Of a stretch of 64,000 bases of DNA, positions 50,224-58,874 are shown in pieces (within the stretch, counting starts at the first letter, position 1; each line of letters begins with the position of its first letter). This stretch comes from Comamonadaceae bacterium (lineage in GTDB: Bacteria > Pseudomonadota > Gammaproteobacteria > Burkholderiales > Burkholderiaceae), in contig CANCCJ010000007.1 in NCBI GenBank assembly GCA_947374535.1, forward strand, positions 1 through 64,000, read 5' to 3'. A program made the position numbers and the translations under genes. Under the pieces are notes generated by a model, which made no database searches, was not told the DNA's origin, and saw nothing but the letters and a program-made list of their open reading frames with translations.

Positions 50224-51513
50224 TTATCTTTCGCCCAGCGATTGACCCAGCGTTTTGACCAAGGGTTTTGTCAGGTAGCTCAATACAGATCGGTCCATCG
50301 CTTTGATGTCCACACTGGCCGTCATGCCAGGACGCAACACGATGGCATGGGCTTTGTCGCCTTTAAATTCGGTCCCTGTGATTTTGATTCGTACGCGGTA
50401 ATGTGACACGGGCCCGTTGCGCGTTTCTTCAGTCAATACATCCGGGCTGATGTAATTCACAACGCCATGCATGGCACCGAAGATGTAAGAGTCATACGCG
50501 TCTAGCTTCACACTCGCACTTTGTCCGATCGCAATGAAAGCAATATCAGACGTCGTGATTTTTGCTTCAGCGATCAAGTTTTCCCCTGTGGGTAGAAGCT
50601 CCATGATGGTGTCTCCAGGGCGAACGACGCCGCCCACCGTGTTGACTTTGATGTTGTTGACGATGCCATTCATGGGCGCTGTCAATTCGGTGTGATCCAA
50701 CAATTGACTTCGATCACGCAATTGCTCGATTTGAGTGCTGAGATCTTCCTGTGTCTTCGTCATCTCGGTTTGTGTGTCTTGGAAATACTTATTGCGACGG
50801 TTTCCCAGCTGCGCGTTGATATCAGCCGCTGAGCGTTCTAACCGCAAAATTTCTGCACGACTGACATCGCCTGTTTTTTCCAACTTTCTGTTGATCTCCA
50901 ACTCAGACTCTGCCAGTTGCAAAATTTTCTTCAGAGATTGCATCTCTTCTAAAAATGCGGTTCGACGCTTGTTGTACAAGCTGGTTTGGTTTTGGATGTA
51001 TTCGCTGTATTCGAGCAATTTGGGTTCGAAGTGCAATGGCTTTTCATAAACCTCGGCCTGCAATCTAGCCAAAGTGATGCGAAGCGCAGCGACCTTCGCT
51101 GAGCTGTCAGCGACAGCAGACTCAGCGCGCTCTTTCTGCAAAGTTGCTAAAAGTTGCCCTTCTTTCACGGTGTCACCTTCGTGCACATGTAGCTGCGTAA
51201 TAACACCGCCATCAGCCGATTGAATCAACTGCGTGCGCGCCGCGACGATGAGCTGTGCAGGTGCCCGCGTTACCTGATCTATTTGCGCGAAAGCTGCCCA
51301 AACTACGAGTAAGAGCAAACTGAACCAAATGAAGTGCAAGGCCCTTCGTGCTTGATGCGGCGTTTCTAAATCCCCAAGCATTTCACCTGGTGGCGGTGGG
51401 GATGGTCGCATGTTCAGCGGAGCCAATCGTCGTGACAACGGCTTCTTCGGCGTGACATCGGTCACATGGGGTTCCGGAGACGAAGCGCGTGCGGGTGATT
51501 CTTTGTCCATCAT
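50224..51513 (-). CDS. Type I secretion membrane-fusion protein (HlyD/LapC family)
   Basis: Periplasmic adaptor joining the inner-membrane ABC exporter to the TolC channel. In 429 residues there is a cytoplasmic N-terminus rich in Pro, one membrane helix (FIWFSLLLLVVWAAFAQI, about 61-78), a biotinyl-lipoyl-like hairpin (LIQSADGGVITQLHVHEGDTVKEGQLLATL), a long coiled-coil and the C-terminal beta-barrel with TAPMNGIVNNIKVNTVGGVVRPGD. I chose ATG 51513, which overlaps the stop of the ABC gene; the frame is open far upstream but antisense-like in composition. Confidence 0.9.
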   Translation of the reverse strand: MMDKESPARASSPEPHVTDVTPKKPLSRRLAPLNMRPSPPPPGEMLGDLETPHQARRALHFIWFSLLLLVVWAAFAQIDQVTRAPAQLIVAARTQLIQSADGGVITQLHVHEGDTVKEGQLLATLQKERAESAVADSSAKVAALRITLARLQAEVYEKPLHFEPKLLEYSEYIQNQTSLYNKRRTAFLEEMQSLKKILQLAESELEINRKLEKTGDVSRAEILRLERSAADINAQLGNRRNKYFQDTQTEMTKTQEDLSTQIEQLRDRSQLLDHTELTAPMNGIVNNIKVNTVGGVVRPGDTIMELLPTGENLIAEAKITTSDIAFIAIGQSASVKLDAYDSYIFGAMHGVVNYISPDVLTEETRNGPVSHYRVRIKITGTEFKGDKAHAIVLRPGMTASVDIKAMDRSVLSYLTKPLVKTLGQSLGER

Positions 51514-52967
51514 GCAACCGTTGAAATGTTTGAAGAAGCAGCCGCGGTGTTGCTCTGCGTGGGCATGTGCGGCTTCTGGTTGTGTTGTTGCAGCTCTGCG
51601 AGCACGGCATCGCGTGGCCCATCCATGACGATGCTTGAGCCTGCGATCACAACAATCCGCGTCACCAAGGGCAAGATGCTTGGCTTGTGCGTGACGATGA
51701 CCATGGTTTTGCCTAGGCTCGCTTCTTGTGAAAGCACGTGCAAACAAGCGCGTTCTTGCTCGTCATCCATCGTCGACGTGGGCTCATCCAGCAGCATCGT
51801 GTCAGGGCTGGTGAGAATGAGACGGGTGAAGGCGACCAATTGTTTTTGACCGCCCGATAGACCTTTGCCGCCTTCCATGATGGGGCGATCTAGCCCCTTT
51901 GGATGACTCGCTACAAACTTACTCATGCCTGTGCGCTGCATCACTTGATGAATGACCTCATCACCAGGATCGGGCATGCCAATGAGTAGGTTTTCGCGCA
52001 AAGTCCCTTGGAACAATCGATGGTCTTGTTGCAAGTAGCCAATGTGTTGGCTCACGACATGTCGATGGACATGGGCCAAGTCAAGCCCATCCATCAAAAC
52101 GCGACCTTCTAGCGGTTGATACATGCCACTGAGTAGGCGCAACAACGTAGATTTGCCGGCCCCAATCGTCCCAAGCACCGCGACACGCTCGCCGGGAGTG
52201 ATGACCAACCGTTTCACCACCAATGCGGCTGGGTTGTTGCCGTACGCAAACTTGGCATCTGAGACTTCGTAATGCCCCATCAGCTTTTCAGGAACAAGAG
52301 CTTGATCAGCCTCTTGGTTGTCCACTTTGAGTTGATACAAACGCTCCAAGCCCTCTAACGCGGCCTTGGCGTGTGCATGCTGAACCAAGATGCTGGGGAT
52401 CGCCATGATGGGCGCAAGAATTCGACCACTGAGGATGGAGCAGGCGATCAGCGCGCCCATGGTCATTTGACCTTGCATCACAACCCAAGCGCCTGCGACG
52501 ACCAGCCCCGCGTAGCTGATTTGCTGTATGGATGCCGACATGTAACCCACGCTCTCGTTGAGAGAGCGCATTCGCAAATCATTCAGAATTGTTTGTTGAT
52601 TGACACGAATCCATCGGGATAAAAATTTCCAACCACCAGCGCCTGCCTTGATGGTTTCAATGCCTTCAACGGCTTCGACGAGCAAGCCGGTTTTCATGTT
52701 GGAAAGTGATGCTCCATCTTGGGCTTGTTGCATGATGTTGGTTCGGATCGACAGTCCCATCCACAGGGCAATCGCACCAAAAATCAAGGGGACAGCTGCC
52801 ACCATGGGATGACCTATGAGCATGATCGCAGTTAAAAACAAGGCACCCAAAGGCAGGTCAATCAGTGTGAAAAGTGTGCTCGCTGTATAAAAACCACGCA
52901 CTTGCTCGTAGCCACGGATTTGCCCAGCCAATGACCCAACCGATGTTGGTAATTGATCCACACGCAA
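51510..52967 (-). CDS. Type I secretion ABC transporter, 3' part of a split gene
   Basis: 485 residues covering most of the membrane domain and the whole nucleotide-binding domain of a LapB-type exporter: Walker A GTIGAGKST, signature LSGGQKQ, Walker B MLLDEPTS, H-loop VTHKPS. It reads in frame with the upstream fragment; only a TAA codon at 52970-52968 separates them. The first codon, TTG at 52967, has no ribosome site, so independent translation is doubtful. In related exporters this junction reads R-L-M-Q-L-R-x-D-Q-L-P, so a CAA to TAA change is the simplest cause. The reading frame beyond shows no further damage. Confidence 0.85.
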   Translation of the reverse strand: MRVDQLPTSVGSLAGQIRGYEQVRGFYTASTLFTLIDLPLGALFLTAIMLIGHPMVAAVPLIFGAIALWMGLSIRTNIMQQAQDGASLSNMKTGLLVEAVEGIETIKAGAGGWKFLSRWIRVNQQTILNDLRMRSLNESVGYMSASIQQISYAGLVVAGAWVVMQGQMTMGALIACSILSGRILAPIMAIPSILVQHAHAKAALEGLERLYQLKVDNQEADQALVPEKLMGHYEVSDAKFAYGNNPAALVVKRLVITPGERVAVLGTIGAGKSTLLRLLSGMYQPLEGRVLMDGLDLAHVHRHVVSQHIGYLQQDHRLFQGTLRENLLIGMPDPGDEVIHQVMQRTGMSKFVASHPKGLDRPIMEGGKGLSGGQKQLVAFTRLILTSPDTMLLDEPTSTMDDEQERACLHVLSQEASLGKTMVIVTHKPSILPLVTRIVVIAGSSIVMDGPRDAVLAELQQHNQKPHMPTQSNTAAASSNISTVA

Positions 52968-53669
52968 TTACATCAGTCGTGAAAAAATATCGCGTGACAG
53001 TCGATTGTCAAACCCGACGACGATGTGATCCATCAATTTTGATCTTGCAAACTTCATCGCCAACTCAAGTGTGATCGTGAGCAATACACCTGAAGCCAAA
53101 ATCCAAAGCGTGTATTCGCTGCGCGTAGGAATGACTCGGTCATACACTTGCATCGAAAACATAGAAGTCGCTAGAGCTAAGAAGCCAATGAATACAGAGG
53201 CTGCACAGGCTTCGAAAATGTCACGGCGATACATTCTCAGCGTCTCATAAATAAGACCGACAAAGCCCTCTTGTTTTTCCCCGAATAACGCAGCAACACC
53301 AAACGAAACTTTGAGCGTACGAATGGTGACCAGTGCCGTTTGCTTTGACAAAGTTTCAGCGTCTACCCAATGCTTGCCTGTCGGTGTTACCACGAGCCAA
53401 ACCCCCGCGGCGTTTGGCTGCAAAACGACCATCCAACCCAATTCGACAGAATGGCCCAACAAGGGGCAATAGCCCGCATCCGGTTGTTGTAGCCATTGCG
53501 GCTTGTCAAAACCCATGCGGTTGCAAACACCGCCCAACACCTCAGGCGGCGGCATTATGTCGTTCAATCCCTGAAAACTACTTTGCAGTCGAAGGCTATC
53601 AAGCTTCGTGCCTTGAGCTTGCGCCAACCGTTTGAGTGCCCAAGACAATTGGGCTAAGGAATCAGTCAT
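52968..53669 (-). CDS. Type I secretion ABC transporter, 5' part of a split gene
   Basis: 233 residues ending ...SRDIFSRLM before TAA. It contains a degenerate C39 peptidase-like domain (residues 1-130, lacking the catalytic Cys, as in LapB-type exporters that handle RTX adhesins without cleavage) and the first two membrane helices (FEACAASVFIGFLALATSMF and YTLWILASGVLLTITLELA). Together with the downstream part it would make about 719 residues, the normal family length. On its own it cannot transport. It starts 27 bp after the outer-membrane channel gene. Confidence 0.85.
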   Translation of the reverse strand: MTDSLAQLSWALKRLAQAQGTKLDSLRLQSSFQGLNDIMPPPEVLGGVCNRMGFDKPQWLQQPDAGYCPLLGHSVELGWMVVLQPNAAGVWLVVTPTGKHWVDAETLSKQTALVTIRTLKVSFGVAALFGEKQEGFVGLIYETLRMYRRDIFEACAASVFIGFLALATSMFSMQVYDRVIPTRSEYTLWILASGVLLTITLELAMKFARSKLMDHIVVGFDNRLSRDIFSRLM

Positions 53670-53696
53670 ATCAATCCAGTGAAAACTCGCGTGCTG

Positions 53697-55070
53697 TTAA
53701 TACGTATCTGGGCGAATTCCCATGCGCAACTGCAATCGGTGCATAGAACCCATCATGGCCACATAGGCGTCTGCTTGGCTGTATTCGTTTTGAGCCAACT
53801 CTCTGGCTGCGTTCAGCAAGTCTTGCCAAGTTTTTCGGCCTGCTTGAAACTGTCGCAAATAGGAACCAAGCACCAGTTCAGAACCAATCACTGATTTGTC
53901 CAAGGCGCTGATACGAAGACGTGCGTTGAGAAAATCTTCGCGGTCACTGAGCAGTGTTTGCAGAATTTCTCTCTGCACGGACTCCACGGTTTGCTCTTGG
54001 CCACGTAGTCTCGTCTCTAGGGCTTGTGCCTCAACATAGCCAGAAAAACCAGGTGAGGGCGAGTAGCGTAGACCTAAGAACACGCTTGGTTTTGTGCTTG
54101 TGATTGTGTCTGTTGTACCCAAGGGTTGGTCCCAGCGGGCATAAACCTGCGGCATCTGCTCGGCTTTTTTGGTTTCCAAACGCTTCTCCAGCAGCGTACG
54201 TTCTTGCAAAGCCTTTTGCACCGTGCTGTGTTGTCGAGCCAAGCTTGCCAAATCGACAGTCCCGACCGAGTGAGAAAAAGTCTGCGTCTGCGCCAAAGTA
54301 GGCAACGCTTGAATCGATCGGACGCGATGCGTTAAACCTACCAAACTGCTGAGCTGTTCTAGGCGTGAAACGGCAACGCTCATCTGAGACTTGGCGGTGG
54401 TCAACTCCACTTCAGTTTGCAGCACCCGCGCATCGACGAGTTCCAGATCAATCTGAGGTGAAGCTTGGGCTTCCACACGCCGCTGCATTTGAGTTTGGTA
54501 GCCGCGCAATAAAACCAAGGCCTTCGTCGCCACCCTTTCCTTTTCGAGTGCACCGACCAGTGCCTGCCAAGAATTGATGATGGCGATGAATAAATCTTGT
54601 TGCTGTAAATCAACGAGCGTTTGTGACAGTTGTACCAAGGACTCCGCTTCACGAACCTTAGACGACACACGGCCTGCATCCCAGATGTTTTGGTCAGCAC
54701 GAAACACTTTCGTCGGAACCAATGACCTGTTGTTATTGTTTCGATTGGTTTCTGTGGTCAACGATAACGTGGGCCAGCGTAATCGCTCAGCGGCTGTAAC
54801 GTCTTGATCTGCCGCTTTAACTTGTAGGCGAGCAGCAAGCAAGCTGGGATGTGTTGCTAAGGCGGAATCTAAAATTTCTTGTAAAGACAAGATCTCTGTA
54901 GGCCCATTCAGCGCTGCGGTTGACTTTTGATGAAGTGGCACCAACGCACTCCCTTTTTCGCTATCCCCTATGTTTTTAGCCTGCGCATGGAGCGTGCATC
55001 CGACAGCAAGGCACGCGAAAAAGCGAGAAAAGCGATGGTTTTTAAAGCAAAAAAAATCTTTTGAAAACAT
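53697..55070 (-). CDS. TolC-family outer membrane channel of type I secretion
   Basis: 457-residue precursor with signal peptide (FSRFFACLAVGCTLHAQAK) and two homologous outer-membrane efflux repeats of long helices (ILSLQEILDSALATHPSLLAARLQVKAADQ; the second half from about 270). The closest pattern is the LapE/AggA group encoded with LapBC. I chose ATG 55070, which has AGGAG 9 nt upstream; an upstream in-frame start at 55127 lacks one. First gene of the secretion cluster. Confidence 0.9.
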   Translation of the reverse strand: MFSKDFFCFKNHRFSRFFACLAVGCTLHAQAKNIGDSEKGSALVPLHQKSTAALNGPTEILSLQEILDSALATHPSLLAARLQVKAADQDVTAAERLRWPTLSLTTETNRNNNNRSLVPTKVFRADQNIWDAGRVSSKVREAESLVQLSQTLVDLQQQDLFIAIINSWQALVGALEKERVATKALVLLRGYQTQMQRRVEAQASPQIDLELVDARVLQTEVELTTAKSQMSVAVSRLEQLSSLVGLTHRVRSIQALPTLAQTQTFSHSVGTVDLASLARQHSTVQKALQERTLLEKRLETKKAEQMPQVYARWDQPLGTTDTITSTKPSVFLGLRYSPSPGFSGYVEAQALETRLRGQEQTVESVQREILQTLLSDREDFLNARLRISALDKSVIGSELVLGSYLRQFQAGRKTWQDLLNAARELAQNEYSQADAYVAMMGSMHRLQLRMGIRPDTY

Positions 55071-55099
55071 CCACTTTTCTCCTGTCTTAAACCGACCCA

Positions 55100-55220
55100 C
55101 TGCGCTATTGAATACATAAGTACGCATAAATAATTATACATACCAAATGTCTAATTTTTTACTCTAAAATTAACTTAAATATTAAAAATAAGAAATACGA
55201 CGCTAAAAATGCGAAGTTAT
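55100..55220 (-). promoter_or_regulatory. AT-rich promoter region of the type I secretion cluster
   Basis: This stretch of about 120 bp is far richer in A+T than the flanking genes. On the minus strand a perfect -10 TATAAT lies at 55138-55133 with A/T tracts upstream that could act as UP element or as binding sites for a silencer; no good -35 was found at normal spacing. The rest of the 260-bp spacer up to 55330 holds no gene that I can see. Confidence 0.4.
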
Positions 55221-55330
55221 TTGGATTGTCGATTTCGGTGGCGTCGATCACTCAAGCGTGACGCGTGCAGGCAACTGAGACATGCCTTTGTCTGCCGCTC
55301 GCTTCAGAGAGAAGCGAATTTAAAGACGGC

Positions 55331-56029
55331 TTAAACGAGGGTGCCGCGATCGAGCGTGTAACTGCGGTCACACACCCATTGCGCAAAATGGGTGTTTTGC
55401 TCTGACAGCAGCACGCTGACACCTTGGCGCTTGAGCGCCAAAATCATGTCGCCCATTTGCTCCACGATGATGGGCGCGACGCCTTCAGAAGGTTCGTCGA
55501 GCAAGACCAACAGAGGATTTCCCATGAGGGTGCGTGCCACGGTGAGCATTTGTTGTTCGCCGCCGCTCATGTGACCAGCGGACCTTTGCTGCATGCCAGC
55601 CAAGTTGGGAAACAGGGTGAAAATTTTGTCGAGCGACCACGGTCGTGCCGTGCTTCCATCCGCTAAGTGCCGAGCGGGCTGTGTACCGATTTGCAAGTTC
55701 TCCAGCACCGTCAGATCGGTGAAGATGCGTCGGTCTTCCGGCACATAGCCCAGCCCCAAACGTGAGGCTTGATAGGGCGCAGCGTTCGAAAGGTCATGAC
55801 CTGCAAACATCACGCTGCCAGTGCGGCGTGGCATGAGCCCCATGATGGCTTTGAGCGTGCTGGATTTGCCTGCGCCGTTGCGCCCCATGAGGGCCACCAC
55901 TTCGCCGCGCTGGACATGCAGCTTCGCGTTGAACAACACTTGCGCCGCACCGTACCAAGCGTTGAGATCTCGGACATCGAGCAAGGGTGTGACGGTGGTT
56001 GCACAGGTATGTGTGGAGGCTTGCATCAT
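55331..56029 (-). CDS. livF: Branched-chain amino acid-type ABC transporter ATPase LivF
   Basis: A 232-residue ATPase of the hydrophobic amino-acid uptake (HAAT) family. Walker A GRNGAGKSS, signature MSGGEQQ, Walker B LLVLLDEPSEG and H-loop LLSEQNTH are intact; GYVPEDRRIFTDLTVLENL is typical of LivF. Its start overlaps the livG stop (ATGA). Last gene of the importer operon. Confidence 0.92.
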   Translation of the reverse strand: MMQASTHTCATTVTPLLDVRDLNAWYGAAQVLFNAKLHVQRGEVVALMGRNGAGKSSTLKAIMGLMPRRTGSVMFAGHDLSNAAPYQASRLGLGYVPEDRRIFTDLTVLENLQIGTQPARHLADGSTARPWSLDKIFTLFPNLAGMQQRSAGHMSGGEQQMLTVARTLMGNPLLVLLDEPSEGVAPIIVEQMGDMILALKRQGVSVLLSEQNTHFAQWVCDRSYTLDRGTLV

Positions 56030-56862
56030 GGCTTGCTTGATGTGTGAGCGGCCAATGTTTTGCCACTGCCAAAGTAGACCGCTTGGACTTGTGCGTCAAC
56101 TTGCACTTGTGCGGGCGTGCCTTGCGCAATCAGCGCACCACGCGACATGACCAGCACGCGGTCTGCGTGTTCAAACACCACGTCCATGCTGTGCTCGGTG
56201 AACAGCACCGCGATGCCGCGTTGATTTACCAAAGTGCGCGTGAGTTGCATGAGTGCGTGGCGCTCGTCAGGGGCCATGCCTGCGGTGGGTTCGTCCATCA
56301 ACAACAAGCGAGGTTGGTTGGCCAAGGCCATTGCCAGTTCTAAGCGCTTCACATCACCATAGGCAAGTGCGCTGCACGCGCGCGTGGCTTGGGTGTCTAG
56401 CTGCACTTGTGTCAGAAGTTGCAAAGCATCAGCACGGCGGTAGTGCGTCGCGCGCCGCCAAGGCGAAAGCGACAAACCATCGGCTGACAGCATCGCCATT
56501 TGCACGTTCTCGGCCACAGTGAGCGAGGCAAAGGTTTGTGCCATTTGAAATGTGCGGCTTACGCCCAAGCGCCACAGTTCGTGTGGCTTGCGGCCCAGCA
56601 GGGACAGACCATCCAGCGTGATGTGGCCACTGTCGGGTGCAAGTTGCCCGTTGACTAAATTGAACGTGGTGGACTTGCCCGCACCGTTAGGCCCGATGAG
56701 TGCCAGCAGTTCGCCCGCTTGCAAACTGAACGACACATCGTTGACGGCTTGGTTGCCGCCAAAGGCTTTGCGCAGATGCTGCACGTCCAGCAAGGCACCT
56801 TCACTTTGTGTGTTGCTGTGTGTCACCGCATGTGTTGTTGGGTGAGGTGCGCGTCTGGTCAT
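56026..56862 (-). CDS. livG: Branched-chain amino acid-type ABC transporter ATPase LivG
   Basis: 278 residues. Walker A GPNGAGKST, Walker B LLLMDEPTAGMAPDE and the LivG-type RTFQMAQTFASLTVAENVQMAM segment are clear. The signature motif is degenerate: the usual LSYGxQ reads LAYGDVKRLELA. The N-terminus has about 20 extra polar residues. It overlaps the fused permease gene by 4 bp. Confidence 0.91.
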   Translation of the reverse strand: MTRRAPHPTTHAVTHSNTQSEGALLDVQHLRKAFGGNQAVNDVSFSLQAGELLALIGPNGAGKSTTFNLVNGQLAPDSGHITLDGLSLLGRKPHELWRLGVSRTFQMAQTFASLTVAENVQMAMLSADGLSLSPWRRATHYRRADALQLLTQVQLDTQATRACSALAYGDVKRLELAMALANQPRLLLMDEPTAGMAPDERHALMQLTRTLVNQRGIAVLFTEHSMDVVFEHADRVLVMSRGALIAQGTPAQVQVDAQVQAVYFGSGKTLAAHTSSKP

Positions 56863-58817
56863 ACTGCACCTCTCTCATCTGAAGCGCGCGCATGACGCAC
56901 CCGTAACCAAAGCGCCTGCATCGACCCCGCAATGCCCTGCGGAAACGCCAGCACCATGAGCAACATGCTGGCACCCAACACCGCACGCCAATACTCGGTG
57001 CTGCGGGCCAAGTTGTCTTGTAGTGCGGTAAACGTCACAGCACCCACCAGGGGTCCAGCAAGGGTGTGCACGCCACCCAGCAGCACCATCACCAAGCCAT
57101 CAACCGACTTGCTCACGCCCAACACATCTGGCGAGATGCTGCCTTTGGAGAACGCAAACAATGCCCCCGCCAAACCCGCAAAGCCAGCAGCCACTACAAA
57201 ACCCAACCACTGCACACGGGCCACGTTCAGGCCCATGGCTTCGGCGCGACCCACCGAGTCGCGGCTGGCCCGCAGGGCGTAGCCAAGGGGCGACATCAGC
57301 ACACGGCGCAGCGCATACACGCTCAGCGCCACCAACGCGAGGGTGAGCCAGTAATAAGACGGCTTGTCTTGCAACCAGCCGCTAGGCCACACGCCGGTGA
57401 TGCCGTTGCTGCCACCCGTGAAGTCGTCCCATTGAAAACAAATGGACCACACAATTTGCGCAAACGCCAAGGTGAGCATGGCCAAGTACACGCCCGACAA
57501 ACGCACGGCAAACCAAGCGATCGGCGCGGCCATCAAGGCGCTGATGAGCGGGGCCAACAACAAAGCAACTTCGCAAGAAACGCCCGCTCGTAACACTAGC
57601 AACGCAGCCGCATACGCGCCAACGCCAAAGTAAGCCGCATGGCCAAACGAGTGCATGCCCGCTGGCCCCATGATGAAATGCAAGCTGGCAGCAAAGAGGG
57701 CCGCAATCAGTAAGTCAATGCCCAGCACCAAGGTATAGGACGCGTCAGCGATGAAAAGCGGCAAAGCCATCAATACCGCACCAATGCATAGCCAAACCAA
57801 CTGAGTGCGTGCACCGTCCAAAACAAATGGCGCTTCTTGCTCGGTGCTGGCGCGCGGCGCACTTTGTGGCTGGCCCAGCAAACCCCAGGGCCGCACCATC
57901 AGCACAGCCGCCATCACCAAAAAATCTGCCACGAGCGTGAGTTTTGAAAAAGCAAACGACACACCCAAAATTTCCACCGTGCCCACGGATACACACAGCG
58001 CTTTGATTTCGGCAATCAACAAGGCCGCCACAAACGCGCCAGGAATCGAGCCCATGCCACCGACGACCACGACAACAAACGCATCGCCAATCGTGGCCAT
58101 GTCCAGTCCCAAGTGCGCAGGCTCGCGTGGCAGTTGCAGGGCGCCGCCTAAGCCAGCCAGCGCACAGCCCAGTGCAAACACAGCGGTGAACAAGTGGCGC
58201 GGGTTCACACCTAAGGCGCCCAACATCTCGCGGTCTTGCGTGGCGGCTCTTACCAACACGCCAAAGCGTGTGCGCTTCAAGCACCACCACAACACAGCCA
58301 ACACGAGCGGGCCAATGGCCATCAAAAACAAGTCGTACGTAGGAAAGCGCCGACCCAAAATATCGACCGCACCGCTGAGGCCCGGTGCGCGTGGCCCCAG
58401 CAAATCTTCCGCGCCCCACAGCCACAGCGTGCCGTCTTGCATGACCAGTACCAAGGCAAAGGTGGCGAGCAATTGAAACAACTCGGGCGCTTTGTAAATG
58501 TGGCGCAACACCAGCACTTCCACCAACGCGCCCAATGCGCCGGTGATGAGCGCTGCGCACAGCAAGAGCAAAAAATAAGCGATGGTTTGGCTGGCAGCAT
58601 CACCCAGCACCACATTCAAAACAGAAGACACAACAGGTGCGGCATGTGACACAAGTGAGTAAGCCACATACACACCCAACATAAAGAATGAACCGTGTGC
58701 AAAGTTGACGATGCGCGTCACGCCAAAAATGAGTGACAGACCCGCTGCCACCAAAAACAAAGACGACGCAGCGGCTAACCCGTTGAGGGTTTGCACAAAA
58801 AAGCTAGCGATGTCCAT
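56859..58817 (-). CDS. Fused LivH-LivM permease of a branched-chain amino acid-type ABC transporter
   Basis: 652 residues containing two permease units in one chain. Residues 1-300 match LivH (TLNGLAAASSLFLVAAGLSLIFGVTRIVNFAHGSFFMLGVY; GMGSIPGAFVAALLIAEIKAL). After a linker near 310-330 (PQSAPRASTEQEAPF) the rest matches LivM (LHFIMGPAGMHSFGHAAYFGVGAYAAALL; GVYLAMLTLAFAQIVW; GGVHTLAGPLVGAVTFT). The normal systems have separate genes. The fusion forces 1:1 stoichiometry. Confidence 0.92.
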   Translation of the reverse strand: MDIASFFVQTLNGLAAASSLFLVAAGLSLIFGVTRIVNFAHGSFFMLGVYVAYSLVSHAAPVVSSVLNVVLGDAASQTIAYFLLLLCAALITGALGALVEVLVLRHIYKAPELFQLLATFALVLVMQDGTLWLWGAEDLLGPRAPGLSGAVDILGRRFPTYDLFLMAIGPLVLAVLWWCLKRTRFGVLVRAATQDREMLGALGVNPRHLFTAVFALGCALAGLGGALQLPREPAHLGLDMATIGDAFVVVVVGGMGSIPGAFVAALLIAEIKALCVSVGTVEILGVSFAFSKLTLVADFLVMAAVLMVRPWGLLGQPQSAPRASTEQEAPFVLDGARTQLVWLCIGAVLMALPLFIADASYTLVLGIDLLIAALFAASLHFIMGPAGMHSFGHAAYFGVGAYAAALLVLRAGVSCEVALLLAPLISALMAAPIAWFAVRLSGVYLAMLTLAFAQIVWSICFQWDDFTGGSNGITGVWPSGWLQDKPSYYWLTLALVALSVYALRRVLMSPLGYALRASRDSVGRAEAMGLNVARVQWLGFVVAAGFAGLAGALFAFSKGSISPDVLGVSKSVDGLVMVLLGGVHTLAGPLVGAVTFTALQDNLARSTEYWRAVLGASMLLMVLAFPQGIAGSMQALWLRVRHARASDERGAV

Positions 58818-58837
58818 GGTGCGTTTGGGGGCTCAAA

Positions 58838-58863
58838 TTAAAACGCCCGCAAGAGGCGGGCGT
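58838..58863 (-). terminator. Intercistronic hairpin between substrate-binding protein and permease genes
   Basis: ACGCCCGC (58863-58856 on the minus strand) pairs with GCGGGCGT (58850-58843) around a 5-nt loop, followed by TTTTAATTT. It sits just after the stop of the binding-protein gene and before the permease. Partial termination or 3'-end protection here would give more binding protein than permease, a known pattern in ABC importers. Confidence 0.75.
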
Positions 58864-58874
58864 TGTGTTGGGGT

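Noticed and set aside
50224..51747. Extended N-terminus of the membrane-fusion protein from 51747
   Set aside because: The extra 78 residues overlap the end of the ABC transporter gene in another frame and look like antisense-type sequence; MMDKES at 51513 is coupled to the preceding stop.
53697..55127. TolC-family start at 55127
   Set aside because: No ribosome site there; ATG 55070 has AGGAG and begins a proper signal peptide.
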